A stretch of 64,000 nt of DNA from Halorubrum aethiopicum. Its GTDB lineage: Archaea; Halobacteriota; Halobacteria; Halobacteriales; Haloferacaceae. The stretch covers positions 101,937 to 165,936 of the forward strand of contig NZ_LOAJ01000002.1 in NCBI RefSeq assembly GCF_001542905.1, given 5' to 3'. Of this stretch, positions 43,825-53,742 are shown one piece after another. How positions within the stretch are numbered: position 1 is the first letter of the stretch; the number at the start of each line of letters is the position of its first letter. The position numbers and the translations under genes were made by a program. Under the pieces are notes generated by a model. It had not been told where the DNA came from. It was given only the letters and a program-made list of their open reading frames with translations, and ran no database searches.

Positions 43825-44463
43825 TCACGTCCGCAAGGTGAGTTGTTTGAGGCTTGTAAGCGATAGCGCCGCTATCAGAACCACCGTGACGAATACCAAA
43901 AAGAATACGCTGATAACATTCACCATTGGACTGAAGCCGTACCTGATGAGTCCCCACAGATAGACCGGCAGCGTTTGAGTCGCCGTATCTCGAACAAAGT
44001 ACGTATAGACAAACTCGTTGAATGAAATGGTAAACGCTAACAGCCCACCAGCAATGATCCCAGGAAGGACGTTCGGCAAAGTGACTCGACGGAACGTCCG
44101 AAGTTCACTCGCACCGAGGTCCATGGAAGCTTCTTCTAATGTCTGGTCGAAGTTGACGACCGTCGGAATAATGATCAACGCGGCGAAAGGAACCGTTCGG
44201 ATGACGTGAGCGATCACTACCGTCCCGTACCCAGCTTCGATGTTTACGTTCCCGAAAAACAACGTCATGGCTATCCCCGTCACGACAAGGGGAACCACAA
44301 TCGGAAGCGTGAGGAACATCTGGAAGAGGCTCTTTCCTGGGAAGTCGTACCGTGAAACCCCGTAGGCAGCGAGAAGGGAGACGAAGACCGTGATCGGTGT
44401 TGCGACGAGGCTTACCTTCAGTGAAGTTAAGATGGCGCTTATCGCTTTTGTGTTGCTCACCCG
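43825..44463 (-). pseudogene. PotC-type ABC permease, 5' truncated
   Basis: About 210 residues with five membrane helices from TSLKVSLVATPITVFVSLLA onwards; the EAA loop is present (LEEASMDLGASELRTFRRVT). Family members (~265 residues) have one more N-terminal helix, missing here. The frame begins directly at the broken end of the lipoprotein gene, so an internal deletion fused the two. It would have been the inner-membrane part of a spermidine/putrescine-like importer. Confidence 0.75.
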
Positions 44464-44639
44464 TCGTACCAATTCCACACATTGAGGTTTTGCTCTAACT
44501 GCTCTGGCGGAACGGATTCCACATCCACTGGTTTTGTAGGCTCATTACTGCCGCCACCGCCCCCGCCGATACAGCCAGCGAGGGAAGCAGCACCACTGGC
44601 GAGACCGTACTTGACAAGGTTTCGTCTGCTTAGATCCAT
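44457..44639 (-). pseudogene. PotD-type binding lipoprotein, N-terminal fragment
   Basis: From ATG 44639: MDLSRRNLVKYGLASGAASL then AGCIGGGGG, a Tat-lipoprotein leader with lipobox Cys, and the mature start NLNVWNWYDG typical of polyamine-binding proteins. It stops after about 60 residues of a normal ~370-400. The rest of the gene and the intervening transporter genes are deleted. Confidence 0.75.
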
Positions 44640-44813
44640 GGTATCGAACCTCACGTCTATCGAAACATAACAGCCCCAATTAAATCTTTTGTTATTTATA
44701 CTGAAGGATCGTATAGAGAAGTGGGGGTACTCGTTGTATGTTGGCTCCTGAGAGCCAATGGTGTAGTGCGTCGCTCGTCTCCGAAAATTAGAAGCGCTGC
44801 TTACGATCGCCTG

Positions 44814-46463
44814 TCAGTCGACAACACGGACATCGAGTACAGACGGACCACTGGTGTTAGCAGCCTCGCGCAACATCGCTTCGAGCGTCTCTTTGTCGGT
44901 GATTTGACCTCCCTCGACGCCGTGACTGGATGCATTTACGGTGAAATCGACGCCAGGTTGGAGATCCATCCCGATGAATTCGTGATCGTCGTCGTCACCA
45001 CCCAGAATTTTTAGCGCATTGTCCTTCAAAATCCGGTAGTTTTGATTATTCGATATGACGATCGTTAGGTCGAGGTCGTACCGAGCTGCCGTATACATCG
45101 AGTGGGGGTAATAGAGATACGAACCGTCACCCAGAAGTCCAACCACGGGACGGTCATCCTCTGCGAGGGCAGCCCCAACGGCCGCAGGAAGACCGTACCC
45201 CAGCCCGCCAGATTTGTTGCCAAACAGCTGGCCGGGTTGGAGGTCCCACTCGGACAACAGTGCGTACCGCGTGGTGACGCTCTCGTCGACGATGTACGCG
45301 TCCGGCACTGCCTTCTCCATAGTTTCGATCAGCTCCGTCTTTGAGATAGCATCAGAATTATCCGAAGGAGATTGTTGTAGATTCTCACCGACCCAATCGC
45401 GAATCTCGCTGATTTTCTTGCGACGAGCGGTTAATTGCTCATCGCTCACGCGTCCGGAGATCCGTCGGGTGAGATCTTTAATCGTCGGTCGTAGCGCACC
45501 AGAAATGACGACGCTGGCGGGCTCATTCTTTGCGAGTTCCCAGCTGTCGGGACCGATATGTACCGCTGTCGCGTTGGACGGGACAAGCGGTTCGTCGTGG
45601 GCAAGTGTCGGCGTGTGCGTCGTACACCCGATCAAGACGACCGCATCTGCCTCGTGAAGCGCTCTTGCCTCCGCAAATGACTCCGGCATGTGCGAAACCC
45701 ACAACTCATGATCCATTGGAAAGTTTACTTCCGTGGATAGAATCTCGCTGTGGACGCGTGCCCCCGTTTGCTCGGCTAACTCGATTACAGCTTCCACAGT
45801 GGGCTGACCGCCGCGGGCGATCTGATCGCCGACGATAAGCACCGGTTCGTCAGCTTCCGTTAGAACGTCGGCTGCCTGCGCGATAGCATGAGTGTCGCCG
45901 CGGCCGGTTTTCGGGATCTCCAACGGTTCGACGGGCATGTTTGTCTCCCTAAGCATCACGTCCATCGGGAATCCTAAGAATACGGGTCCCATTGGGGGTG
46001 TCAGTGCCACCTTACACGCGCGACGTAGCATTGTGGGGAGGGATTCAACCGCTTTGACCTCGGCACTCCACTTCGTGAACTGTTGGGTCATCTCCACGAG
46101 ATCACCGTATAATATTGGCTCCTCGTGTTGATGACGCATACTGTGAGTGCCTGCGGTGATCACGAGCGGTGCGCCAGAAACGCTTGCGGCGTACAAGTTC
46201 CCCAGACCGTGTGCCATCCCTGGAGCGACGTGAAGATTAACCACACCAAGTGGATACTCGTCGCCCCGCTGCCGCCGAGTACATGCATATCCAGCTGCCA
46301 TTCCAACGGCGATGTCTTCCTGTAGTCCGAGGACGTAATCGACTTTACTCCCTTCAAGAGCGCTCATTACGGGCACCTCGGTCGTTCCAGGGTTTCCGAA
46401 GAGATACGGTACCCCGTAAGTTTCTAACGCTTCGACAAATAGATCTGCACCAGTTCGTGTCAT
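44814..46463 (-). CDS. ThDP-dependent decarboxylase-like enzyme (benzoylformate decarboxylase/acetolactate synthase superfamily)
   Basis: 549 residues. Pyr domain with the activating Glu (VLGLQEDIAVGMAAGYA), HVAPGMAHGLGNLYAASVSG, a central domain, and the ThDP motif GDGSYLYYPHSMYTAARYDL then VISNN (GDG-x~25-NN). Domain order and length fit benzoylformate, indolepyruvate or 5-guanidino-2-oxopentanoate decarboxylases rather than a true acetolactate synthase, but substrate is open. Divergent from iclR with a 123-bp shared promoter region; an aldehyde dehydrogenase lies beyond, fitting 2-oxo acid to aldehyde to acid. Confidence 0.82.
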   Translation of the reverse strand: MTRTGADLFVEALETYGVPYLFGNPGTTEVPVMSALEGSKVDYVLGLQEDIAVGMAAGYACTRRQRGDEYPLGVVNLHVAPGMAHGLGNLYAASVSGAPLVITAGTHSMRHQHEEPILYGDLVEMTQQFTKWSAEVKAVESLPTMLRRACKVALTPPMGPVFLGFPMDVMLRETNMPVEPLEIPKTGRGDTHAIAQAADVLTEADEPVLIVGDQIARGGQPTVEAVIELAEQTGARVHSEILSTEVNFPMDHELWVSHMPESFAEARALHEADAVVLIGCTTHTPTLAHDEPLVPSNATAVHIGPDSWELAKNEPASVVISGALRPTIKDLTRRISGRVSDEQLTARRKKISEIRDWVGENLQQSPSDNSDAISKTELIETMEKAVPDAYIVDESVTTRYALLSEWDLQPGQLFGNKSGGLGYGLPAAVGAALAEDDRPVVGLLGDGSYLYYPHSMYTAARYDLDLTIVISNNQNYRILKDNALKILGGDDDDHEFIGMDLQPGVDFTVNASSHGVEGGQITDKETLEAMLREAANTSGPSVLDVRVVD

Positions 46464-46586
46464 GCTCTGCCGTATCAGGAATTAGCACGTACCTACATTT
46501 ATGTTCCGCTTGGATGGCCATTAGAATCCGTGATTCGGGTTTGGTCATCACAAATATTTATGACACAGTGTGACGGATAGCGATAT
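46464..46586. promoter_or_regulatory. Divergent promoter with palindrome before iclR
   Basis: AAATATTTATGA (about 46551-46562) is the TATA box for the regulator, 26-30 nt before its ATG. ACACAGTGT (about 46564-46572) is palindromic and sits on the transcript start, a good IclR autoregulatory site. The minus-strand promoter of the ThDP gene shares the interval. Confidence 0.45.
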
Positions 46587-47381
46587 ATGGTCAAAAACGG
46601 TGAATCACGGCGGGTTAAGTCGGTCGATACAGCCTGCGAACTGATCCGTGCGATGCAAGAGCGCGGGGAGACGACCATCTCGGAGTTGAGCGATGCGATC
46701 GATCTCTCAGAAGGGTCGGTACACACTCATTTGGCGACGCTGAAATCACACGGACTCGTGGTCAAAGACGAGACAACCTACGAACTAGGGCCTCAATTCA
46801 TCCCGCTGGGAGAGCGGGTAAAACACAACTCGAAGCTCTATCAGGCAGCGAAAAAAGAGATTGATCGTATCACTGAAAAAACTGGTGAATGTGTACATCT
46901 GTTGCTTGAGAACAACGGCCAGGGAATCATTCTCTATGAATCGTTCGGCGAGAAGGCGGTTGGGACGAAATTTCACTCTCGATCCCGAGAGAAACCTGCG
47001 AAGTTTCTTCACTGCCGTGCCTCGGGTAAGGCGATCCTCGCGTATCTCCCAGACAGTCGTGTCCACGACATCATCGACAGATACGAGCTCAAGGAAATGA
47101 CAAAGGAGACGATCACGGACTACGAGGAACTCCTAGATGAGCTGGCCACTACTCGTTCCCAGGGGTATGCGTTGAACGATGAGGAGGAACTCCGTGGCGT
47201 TCGAGCCGTGGGGGTGCCCATACTGGATGACAAGGGGACTCCGCTCGGCGCAATCAGCCTCTCGGCACCTCGAAGCCGGTTAGAGGGAGATATCTTCACC
47301 GACGAGATACCAGAGATTTTGATCGACACGGCAAACGTCATCGAAATAAATTATCAGACGAACGATCTAGACATCAGTTGA
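46587..47381 (+). CDS. IclR-family transcriptional regulator
   Basis: 264 residues. N-terminal winged helix (VDTACELIRAMQERGETTIS, LSDAIDLSEGSVHTHLATLK) and a C-terminal IclR effector domain (FLHCRASGKAILAYLPDSRV, YALNDEEELRGVRAVGVPIL, AISLSAP). IclR proteins sense organic acids and usually control the adjacent catabolic genes, here the divergent ThDP enzyme and the downstream aldehyde dehydrogenase. Confidence 0.9.
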   Translation: MVKNGESRRVKSVDTACELIRAMQERGETTISELSDAIDLSEGSVHTHLATLKSHGLVVKDETTYELGPQFIPLGERVKHNSKLYQAAKKEIDRITEKTGECVHLLLENNGQGIILYESFGEKAVGTKFHSRSREKPAKFLHCRASGKAILAYLPDSRVHDIIDRYELKEMTKETITDYEELLDELATTRSQGYALNDEEELRGVRAVGVPILDDKGTPLGAISLSAPRSRLEGDIFTDEIPEILIDTANVIEINYQTNDLDIS

Positions 47382-47423
47382 CTCGTGGCAAATCTTAAGT
47401 AGGTATATTTAGAGTATTTCTTC

Positions 47424-48881
47424 ATGGCAAGCGAGCCGAGCACACAACTCTACGTTGATGGTAGCTGGTGTAGTTCGAGCGGCAACTCCGAGATCATCAG
47501 CCGAAATCCGGCGAAACCCGACGAAAGGATTGCCACGTTTCCGGCAGCCACGGTTGCTGATACCGAGACTGCGATATCGGCGTCAGCTGCTACAGAAGAC
47601 GAGTGGGCGGCAGTATCAGCTCACGAACGAGGGTCGTACCTTCGGGATGCGGCTCGTGTCATTGAGGGTGAAAGAGAATCTCTCAGTCAATTGATCGCTG
47701 ATGAAACGGGCAAAACGATCGGCGGGAGTCGGGGAGAGATCCAGCGGACGATCGATCTCTTAGAGTACTACGCACAGATCGCACGCGACTACGGCGGTAC
47801 TGCCCCTCCAAGTGCGACCGAGGGGACGGTCCTGTTTACGAAGCGTGAGCCGTGGGGGACGGCAGGAATCATCACACCATGGAACTTCCCGATCGCGATC
47901 CCAACTTGGAAGATCGCACCGGCTCTTGTGAGCGGGAACACGGTCGTGTTTAAGCCCGCCTCACTCTCACCGACGATCGCATCCCGTCTTGTTGATGTGT
48001 TCGACCAGATAGGGCTTCCAGACGGGGTCATAAATTTCGTTCCAGGATCTGGAAGTACGGTCGGTGACACAATAGCAACAAGCCAGGATGTGGATGTAAT
48101 ATCATTCACCGGTAGTACTGCGGTGGGTGAGGCTGTCGAGAGAGCCGCAAGCGATACTGGAGCCAGAGTACAATGTGAGATGGGTGGAAAAAACGCCATC
48201 ATTGTCGACGAAAGCTGTGACCTTGATTTGGCTCTTGATCTTACGATGAGTGGTGCCTATGGCTTGGCAGGACAGGCTTGTACGGCCGCGAGTCGGGCGA
48301 TCGTCTTGGATGGGGTCTACGATGAGTACGTGGACGCCCTCAAACGGCGCGTAGAGAATCTTGTCGTGGGCGATCCGAGTGATGAATCGACGGACATGGG
48401 CCCGAAGGCATCTGCGAACGGACTACAGGAGGATCTCGACTATATTGAAGCGGGTGAAAGCGCAGGTGCGACACTCCTGACTGGGGGGGCGGAACTCGAA
48501 CGCGAGGGGCACTTCATCGAACCGACGGTTTTCGTCGACGTCGAGCCGGGGATGGAGATTGCACAGGAGGAGATCTTCGGACCGGTTCTGTCGGTTCTTT
48601 CGGTTTCTGACTTTGACGAGGCGGTTCGAGTCGCGAACGACGTTCAGTACGGACTAACGGCTGCTGTCTGTACTGATCGGCTTCACCATGCGATGTCTTT
48701 CATCGACGATATTGAGACCGGCGTTGTAAAGATCAATCAAAAACCCGGAGGTGTTGAATACCAGATGCCATTCGGCGGACGGAAGCGTTCAAGCACCGAG
48801 ACGTTCAAAGAACAGGGTCGAGAAGCTCTAGAGTTTTTCACCCACGAGAAGGCAATCTATCTCACCGACGGGCATCTCTGA
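47424..48881 (+). CDS. NAD(P)-dependent aldehyde dehydrogenase
   Basis: 485 residues from ATG 47424 behind a TATATTTA box about 20 nt upstream. TPWNFPIAIPTWKIAPALVS, FTGSTAVGEAVE, catalytic Glu in CEMGGKNAIIVD, catalytic Cys in GLAGQACTAASR, EEIFGPVLSVLSV and MPFGGRKRSS. Closest in style to succinate-semialdehyde or 2-oxoglutarate-semialdehyde dehydrogenases. Intact, unlike the copy at 41308. Likely partner of the decarboxylase. Confidence 0.9.
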   Translation: MASEPSTQLYVDGSWCSSSGNSEIISRNPAKPDERIATFPAATVADTETAISASAATEDEWAAVSAHERGSYLRDAARVIEGERESLSQLIADETGKTIGGSRGEIQRTIDLLEYYAQIARDYGGTAPPSATEGTVLFTKREPWGTAGIITPWNFPIAIPTWKIAPALVSGNTVVFKPASLSPTIASRLVDVFDQIGLPDGVINFVPGSGSTVGDTIATSQDVDVISFTGSTAVGEAVERAASDTGARVQCEMGGKNAIIVDESCDLDLALDLTMSGAYGLAGQACTAASRAIVLDGVYDEYVDALKRRVENLVVGDPSDESTDMGPKASANGLQEDLDYIEAGESAGATLLTGGAELEREGHFIEPTVFVDVEPGMEIAQEEIFGPVLSVLSVSDFDEAVRVANDVQYGLTAAVCTDRLHHAMSFIDDIETGVVKINQKPGGVEYQMPFGGRKRSSTETFKEQGREALEFFTHEKAIYLTDGHL

Positions 48882-48971
48882 GACCGTTGTCGAGCTGCTA
48901 TGGGATGTATCTTGAGACAGATGGTCAGTCAGACGCAACGTTTTTCACCCCTGTCGAGACACCACATTAGC

Positions 48972-50258
48972 ATGGGTGTGAACTCGCTTACGGATACATA
49001 CGATGATGAGCTAAAGCGCTTCGTCGAGAGGCTTCTCCAATTCGAATCGACTAGTGGTCGCGAAAAGCAAGCACAAGAATGGTTCGAAGAGCAACTCGAA
49101 GAACTCGGGTTTGAGACATACCGATGGGAAGCCGATCCGGAACAGCTCGCTTCGATCTCGTCGTTCCCGTCAGCCGATGAGATAGACACCGCAGATCGAC
49201 CCAGCGTAGCGGGGGTACTCGAATTCGGTGATCCAGAAGCAGGTCCCACACTGGTTCTCAACGGACATGTCGACGTAGTGCCTGCCGACGACGCTTCTTG
49301 GAAGACCGATCCGTTCGACCCGTATTGGGACGGTGAGAAACTCCACGCGCGGGGTGCGGCGGATATGAAAACAAACCTCGCGTTACTCGTCTTCGTCGCA
49401 AAACACCTCCACGACTCATACGCAGACGAGATTAACGGGCGAGTGGTCGTTGAAAGCGTTACTGGAGAAGAAGAAGGCGGGATCGGAGCACCCGCGGCGG
49501 CACTGTCTAACCCCTATCCGTTCGATAGGGACGCCGCGATCATCACGGAGCCCACTGACCAGAGAGTCGTCACGGCGACAGCGGGGGTATTGATGAAGGA
49601 GCTGACCATTTCGGGGCGCTCGGCGCACGCCGCGACCCGGTGGCGCGGCGAGTCCGTGCTCCCCCACTTCAACCGCATTCAACGCGCATTCAGAGAGCTC
49701 GAACATGAGCGACACGAGCGGATTACTCACCCGCTTTACGACTACCCGGTAAATTGGCCGATGAACATCGGAATTGTCGACGCAGGCGACTGGGTCTCGA
49801 ACGTCCCGGCGCGTCTGACGGCGCAAGTGCGGATCGGATTCGCTCCCTCGGAGACCCTCGAAGCCGCGGAGGCGGAATACGAAGAGCGTCTTCAGAGTAT
49901 TGTCGAGGACAGCAAGTGGCTTTCCGAGCATCCTCCAACGTTCGAACGACGAGCCATCCACTTCGAGCCCTCTGAACTCGAAGTTGACTGTCCGATCGTC
50001 CGCCGACTCCAGTCGGCCATGCTTGACCACGGTATCGAAGAGACGCAACCGATCGGAAAGACCTACAGCGCCGACTCTCGGTTCTACATTGAACAAGGAA
50101 TTCCGACAGTTATCTTCGGGCCAGGGACGATCGATCAAGCGCATTTCCCCAACGAGTTCATCCGCTGGTCAGAGGTCCAGCAGGCAGGTGATGTGCTTGT
50201 TGACACGTGTAAATCGTATCTTCAGAAACCTGGATCAACTCTTCAACGCTCAGAGTGA
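48972..50258 (+). CDS. M20 family deacylase/peptidase (ArgE/DapE-like)
   Basis: 428 residues from ATG 48972; a longer start at 48900 gives an unlikely N-terminus. Two-zinc M20 site: NGHVDVVPADD (His, Asp), GAADMKTNLA (bridging Asp), TGEEEGGIGA (catalytic Glu-Glu), a Glu/Thr segment (ITEPTDQ), and a late His in DQAHFPNEF. A dimerisation domain (~210-320, ELTISGRSAHAATRWRGE) is present. Such enzymes remove an acyl group from N-acyl amino acids. Followed by the aminotransferase, suggesting deacylation then transamination. Confidence 0.88.
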   Translation: MGVNSLTDTYDDELKRFVERLLQFESTSGREKQAQEWFEEQLEELGFETYRWEADPEQLASISSFPSADEIDTADRPSVAGVLEFGDPEAGPTLVLNGHVDVVPADDASWKTDPFDPYWDGEKLHARGAADMKTNLALLVFVAKHLHDSYADEINGRVVVESVTGEEEGGIGAPAAALSNPYPFDRDAAIITEPTDQRVVTATAGVLMKELTISGRSAHAATRWRGESVLPHFNRIQRAFRELEHERHERITHPLYDYPVNWPMNIGIVDAGDWVSNVPARLTAQVRIGFAPSETLEAAEAEYEERLQSIVEDSKWLSEHPPTFERRAIHFEPSELEVDCPIVRRLQSAMLDHGIEETQPIGKTYSADSRFYIEQGIPTVIFGPGTIDQAHFPNEFIRWSEVQQAGDVLVDTCKSYLQKPGSTLQRSE

Positions 50259-50365
50259 GTCCACGCCGGGCAACCAATCGGCGGTCTGTTTGTCCATTTT
50301 TCTTTGTTTGAGTTGAAATGTCCTGACCGACGGATTTATTGTGACACTCGCTCTCAAAATAGATT

Positions 50366-51646
50366 ATGAGCTCACCATCAGCTCAGTTTATGCCAGCGGT
50401 ATCGCGGTTCATAGGAGAGGAAACACCATGTCTCGTCGAAGGGGATGGTGCGATACTCAAAGACGATGAGGGTAACGAGTACATCGACTTTTTCGCACAA
50501 CACGCTGCTATGTCCCACGGCTACTCACACCCCAGAGTGGTGGAGGCCGTAACAGAACAAGTGGAGAAACTGAACTTTAGCGCATACGATTTCCCGACGA
50601 AGCCAAGTCAGCGTCTCACAAACCGATTTTCTGACGTTGCTCCCGGCGACTTGGAACGGTCGTACTTCGTAAACTCCGGATCTGAGGCTGTCGAGGTTGC
50701 GCTTACGCTCGCTCGTCGAGCGACAGGTAACCACGAGTTCGTTGCCCTAGGTGAGGCATTCCATGGCCGAACTTACGGCGCTCGCTCGCTCGTCGGATGG
50801 TCCGGGTATCGAGACGGCTTTGGGCCGTTTTTGCCGTCCGTGACACACATCCCATCGTACAACTGCGATTCGTTCCCCGGAGACACTGAGCCAGAAACCG
50901 GAGCCGAGTACGCTGAACTCCTTGAGTACGCGCTTGAATACGAAACGGGTGACGTCGCCGCGTTTATTGCCGAACCGATGTTTGGAACAGCAGGGAATAT
51001 TCCCGCTCCAGAGGGGTACTTCCAGCGAATACGTGAAATTTGTGATGAACACGACATCCTGTTCATCGCAGATGAAGTTATCACGGGCTTTGGCCGCACA
51101 GGAAAGCCGTTTGGCATCCAACACTACGACGTCACGCCAGACATCATGACGACAGCGAAGGCGATCGGCGGCGGAATGCCGATTGGGGCAACGATCGCGA
51201 CGCCCGAGGTAGCTGATGCCTTCGAAAGCATGGATTACTTCTCGACATTCGGCGGAAACCCTGTGTCAACGACGGCGGCGGTCGCGAGTATTGATGTCAT
51301 GAAGGAAGATCGACTTCCGGAGCGGGCTGCCGAACTGGGCGAACGCTTCATGGATCGTCTCCGGAGGCTACAAAGCGAGTACTCCTTCGTTGGCGAGATT
51401 AGAGGCAAGGGGCTGATGATCGGTGTCGAACTGGTTGATGAGAACGGAGACCCCCTTGAAAAAGAGCACAGTCTCGCACTACGGCGTGATGCCATCGATC
51501 GAGGGCTCATTCTGCCTGCGGGACAGGGTTGGGAAGGTAACGTCATCCGCATCAATCCGCCACTCGTCATTTCGGAAGACGAACTTGATCGGGGTATCAC
51601 CATCATGGAGGAGTGTTTTGAGGAACTCACCACCCACCTCGATTGA
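50366..51646 (+). CDS. Class III aminotransferase (PLP-dependent)
   Basis: 426 residues. FINSGSEA-like loop VNSGSEAVEVALTLARRATG, GEAFHGRTYGARSLVG, EPMFGTAGNIPAPEGYFQRI, FIADEVITGFGRTG and the PLP-lysine region TTAKAIGGGMPIGATI. Typical of 4-aminobutyrate, ornithine or beta-alanine:pyruvate aminotransferases; substrate uncertain. TATA-like ATTTATTG lies ~27 nt upstream. Its aldehyde product could feed the dehydrogenase at 47424. Confidence 0.9.
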   Translation: MSSPSAQFMPAVSRFIGEETPCLVEGDGAILKDDEGNEYIDFFAQHAAMSHGYSHPRVVEAVTEQVEKLNFSAYDFPTKPSQRLTNRFSDVAPGDLERSYFVNSGSEAVEVALTLARRATGNHEFVALGEAFHGRTYGARSLVGWSGYRDGFGPFLPSVTHIPSYNCDSFPGDTEPETGAEYAELLEYALEYETGDVAAFIAEPMFGTAGNIPAPEGYFQRIREICDEHDILFIADEVITGFGRTGKPFGIQHYDVTPDIMTTAKAIGGGMPIGATIATPEVADAFESMDYFSTFGGNPVSTTAAVASIDVMKEDRLPERAAELGERFMDRLRRLQSEYSFVGEIRGKGLMIGVELVDENGDPLEKEHSLALRRDAIDRGLILPAGQGWEGNVIRINPPLVISEDELDRGITIMEECFEELTTHLD

Positions 51647-51825
51647 GCGAGAATCGGCGACTAACTAAACATCCGGTTAGGTAACTGAGGATAACAGTTG
51701 TTTCGCATCCGTACTTTTCGGGGGAATTGGATGCCGTGGTCAGCGATTAGTTTGTGAGCTTGCCCGTCCATATCACGCGACCAATCAGGATAGATTCGTT
51801 CGTGCTTTGAAATTTTTAATCTGCG

Positions 51826-52596
51826 TTAATTATCAAGCATTTCGAGGGCGGAATTAACCGCAGAGATATCTGATCCAGTAGCACGAAACTCACAGCCGAC
51901 GTAGCTATCATATCCAGCGTCTACTAGACTCTCAATAATACGTTGGTAGTTCAATTCACCTGTTCCGGGTTCGTTTCGTCCAGGGACATCTGCGATATGG
52001 ACGTGTCCGATCCGATTTAGATTTTGCCGCATTGTGTCGATGATGTTGCCTTCCGTGATCTGTTGGTGATAGACATCGTAGAGTAGTCGAACGTTGGGAC
52101 TTTCTATCTCGTCGATGATGTCGAATCCTGTCTCCGATCGGCTGAGAAACGCTCCAGGATGGTCCACCGTAGTGTTTAGCGGCTCAAGAATCAACGAAAC
52201 ACCAGCCTCTTCGGCGTCAGGTGCGACCGTCTGGAGAGTGTCGACGATATTGTCATATTGGGTTTGCCATCCGTGAGACTCACATTCCGGCCCGGATGTC
52301 ACGATAAGATTCTCACAATCAACGGTAGCTGCTGTCTCCAGATTAGATCGAAGCTCGGATATTGCTTGATCCTGGACATTAGGGTTGGTGAGGCTGGTCG
52401 TACAGCCGACCATTCCCACGAATGCGAGGTTGTTTGCCACGGTTCGGTCCCGGATTGCTGGAAGGGACCGGTCTGCGGGTTCCCAGAATTCGACACCATC
52501 AACGCCGAGTTCAGCACAACGATCGACCCGGTTAACGAACGTATCGTTGGTAAAGAGCGTGTCTAAACACACCGATAACGCAGGTGAATTTGTCAT
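51826..52596 (-). CDS. Hydroxypyruvate-isomerase-like TIM-barrel protein
   Basis: 256 residues. SVCLDTLFTN, GVDGVEFWEPA, NLIVTSGPE, LILEPLNTTVDHPGAFLSR, VRLLYDVYHQQITEGN, HVHIADVPGRNEPGTGELNY and VGCEFRATG reproduce the Hyi pattern (EPLN, YD-x-YH-x-Q, H-x-AD-x-PGR-x-x-PGTGE, GCE). It would interconvert hydroxypyruvate and tartronate semialdehyde or a related hydroxy-ketone. Divergent from the Gfo/Idh/MocA gene. Preceded on its 3' side by 179 bp of gene-free DNA. Confidence 0.85.
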   Translation of the reverse strand: MTNSPALSVCLDTLFTNDTFVNRVDRCAELGVDGVEFWEPADRSLPAIRDRTVANNLAFVGMVGCTTSLTNPNVQDQAISELRSNLETAATVDCENLIVTSGPECESHGWQTQYDNIVDTLQTVAPDAEEAGVSLILEPLNTTVDHPGAFLSRSETGFDIIDEIESPNVRLLYDVYHQQITEGNIIDTMRQNLNRIGHVHIADVPGRNEPGTGELNYQRIIESLVDAGYDSYVGCEFRATGSDISAVNSALEMLDN

Positions 52597-52697
52597 AGCA
52601 GGTTACCAGTATTCCCTGTGATGGCTGGGTATATAGAACTCACGTCTGAGTGAAACACCCAAAACATTATAGGGAGTTAGATAATCGGTCAGTTCGT

Positions 52698-53663
52698 ATG
52701 CCAGTCAAGACAGCCTTTGTCGGAGCAGGCGGTATAGCGTCGGTACACCTTTCAAATACCGAAGCGTCCAGTCTCGGTGACATCGTAGCGGTCTGTGACA
52801 TCGATCCGGCCGTAGCCGAAAGCACCGCAGAGACTCACGACGTGGACGCATTTACCGACGTGGAAGCGCTCTTTAACGAGGCAGAATTCGACGCAGTGAT
52901 CGCTTCAATCCCCCCCTTCGCTCACGGAGAGGTCGAAAAGCTGGCTGTAGAGCATGAAACCCACTTGTTCGTCGAAAAACCACTTGGCCTCGACCGGGAA
53001 ACCGCGGAGACAATCGATGCTGCGATCACCGAATCTGACATCATCACTCAGGTAGGGCACATGAACCGGTACGCCGACATCGTTGAGAGAGCGGTCGAGT
53101 TGATCGACGATCGACAAATCGCCCTCATCAACGGACATTGGTACGACGGAGTGGCAGACGCAGAATGGTGGCGAAAGAAAGCGCGATCCGGCGGGCAGGT
53201 GGTCGAACAATCGACACACGTTTTTGACCTCGTACGGTATCTCGCGGGCGATGTAGAAGATATTCACGCATACGGTGAAAGGCAAGTTGTTGGAGATCAG
53301 GTCGACTTCGAGGACTCTGTCGTCGCAACGATGTACCACGAGACGGGTACGGTGAGTCATGTCGCGACGAGCTGTGCGTCGCCTAGGTACCGTACTGCGG
53401 TTGACGTGATCGGCGACGGCTTCGACCTACAGCTGGATTTCAACGAGAACTGTTTGACGGGCATCGTTGATGGTGAGGATGTGGCATATGAGGGGGGCGA
53501 TGAGAAGTACCGAGATGAACTGGAAGCGTTTCTGGACGCCGTCTCGAATGGTGACCGCTCGTTAGTTCGGTCGCCCTATTCGGACGCAAAAAAGACATTC
53601 GAAACGACGCTTGATGTCTACGAATCGATTGACACCTCGGCACCCATCGACACCAAGCGCTGA
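52698..53663 (+). CDS. Gfo/Idh/MocA family oxidoreductase
   Basis: 321 residues from ATG 52698. N-terminal Rossmann fold (TAFVGAGGIASVHLSNTEAS; DIVAVCDIDPAVAES), EKPLGLDRETAE with the catalytic-lysine E-K-P motif, HMNRYADIV, and the C-terminal beta-sheet domain (GGQVVEQSTHVFDLVRYLAG). Oxidises sugars or inositols with NAD(P). TATA-like ACATTATA about 30 nt upstream. It precedes the sugar ABC transporter and is probably the first enzyme on the imported substrate. Confidence 0.88.
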   Translation: MPVKTAFVGAGGIASVHLSNTEASSLGDIVAVCDIDPAVAESTAETHDVDAFTDVEALFNEAEFDAVIASIPPFAHGEVEKLAVEHETHLFVEKPLGLDRETAETIDAAITESDIITQVGHMNRYADIVERAVELIDDRQIALINGHWYDGVADAEWWRKKARSGGQVVEQSTHVFDLVRYLAGDVEDIHAYGERQVVGDQVDFEDSVVATMYHETGTVSHVATSCASPRYRTAVDVIGDGFDLQLDFNENCLTGIVDGEDVAYEGGDEKYRDELEAFLDAVSNGDRSLVRSPYSDAKKTFETTLDVYESIDTSAPIDTKR

Positions 53664-53742
53664 ACTGAACGCCGTCATGTGGAGAATCGGACGCCGAAAA
53701 TATTAACTACCATTGAATGAAAAACGACAGCGTGGTTCGACA

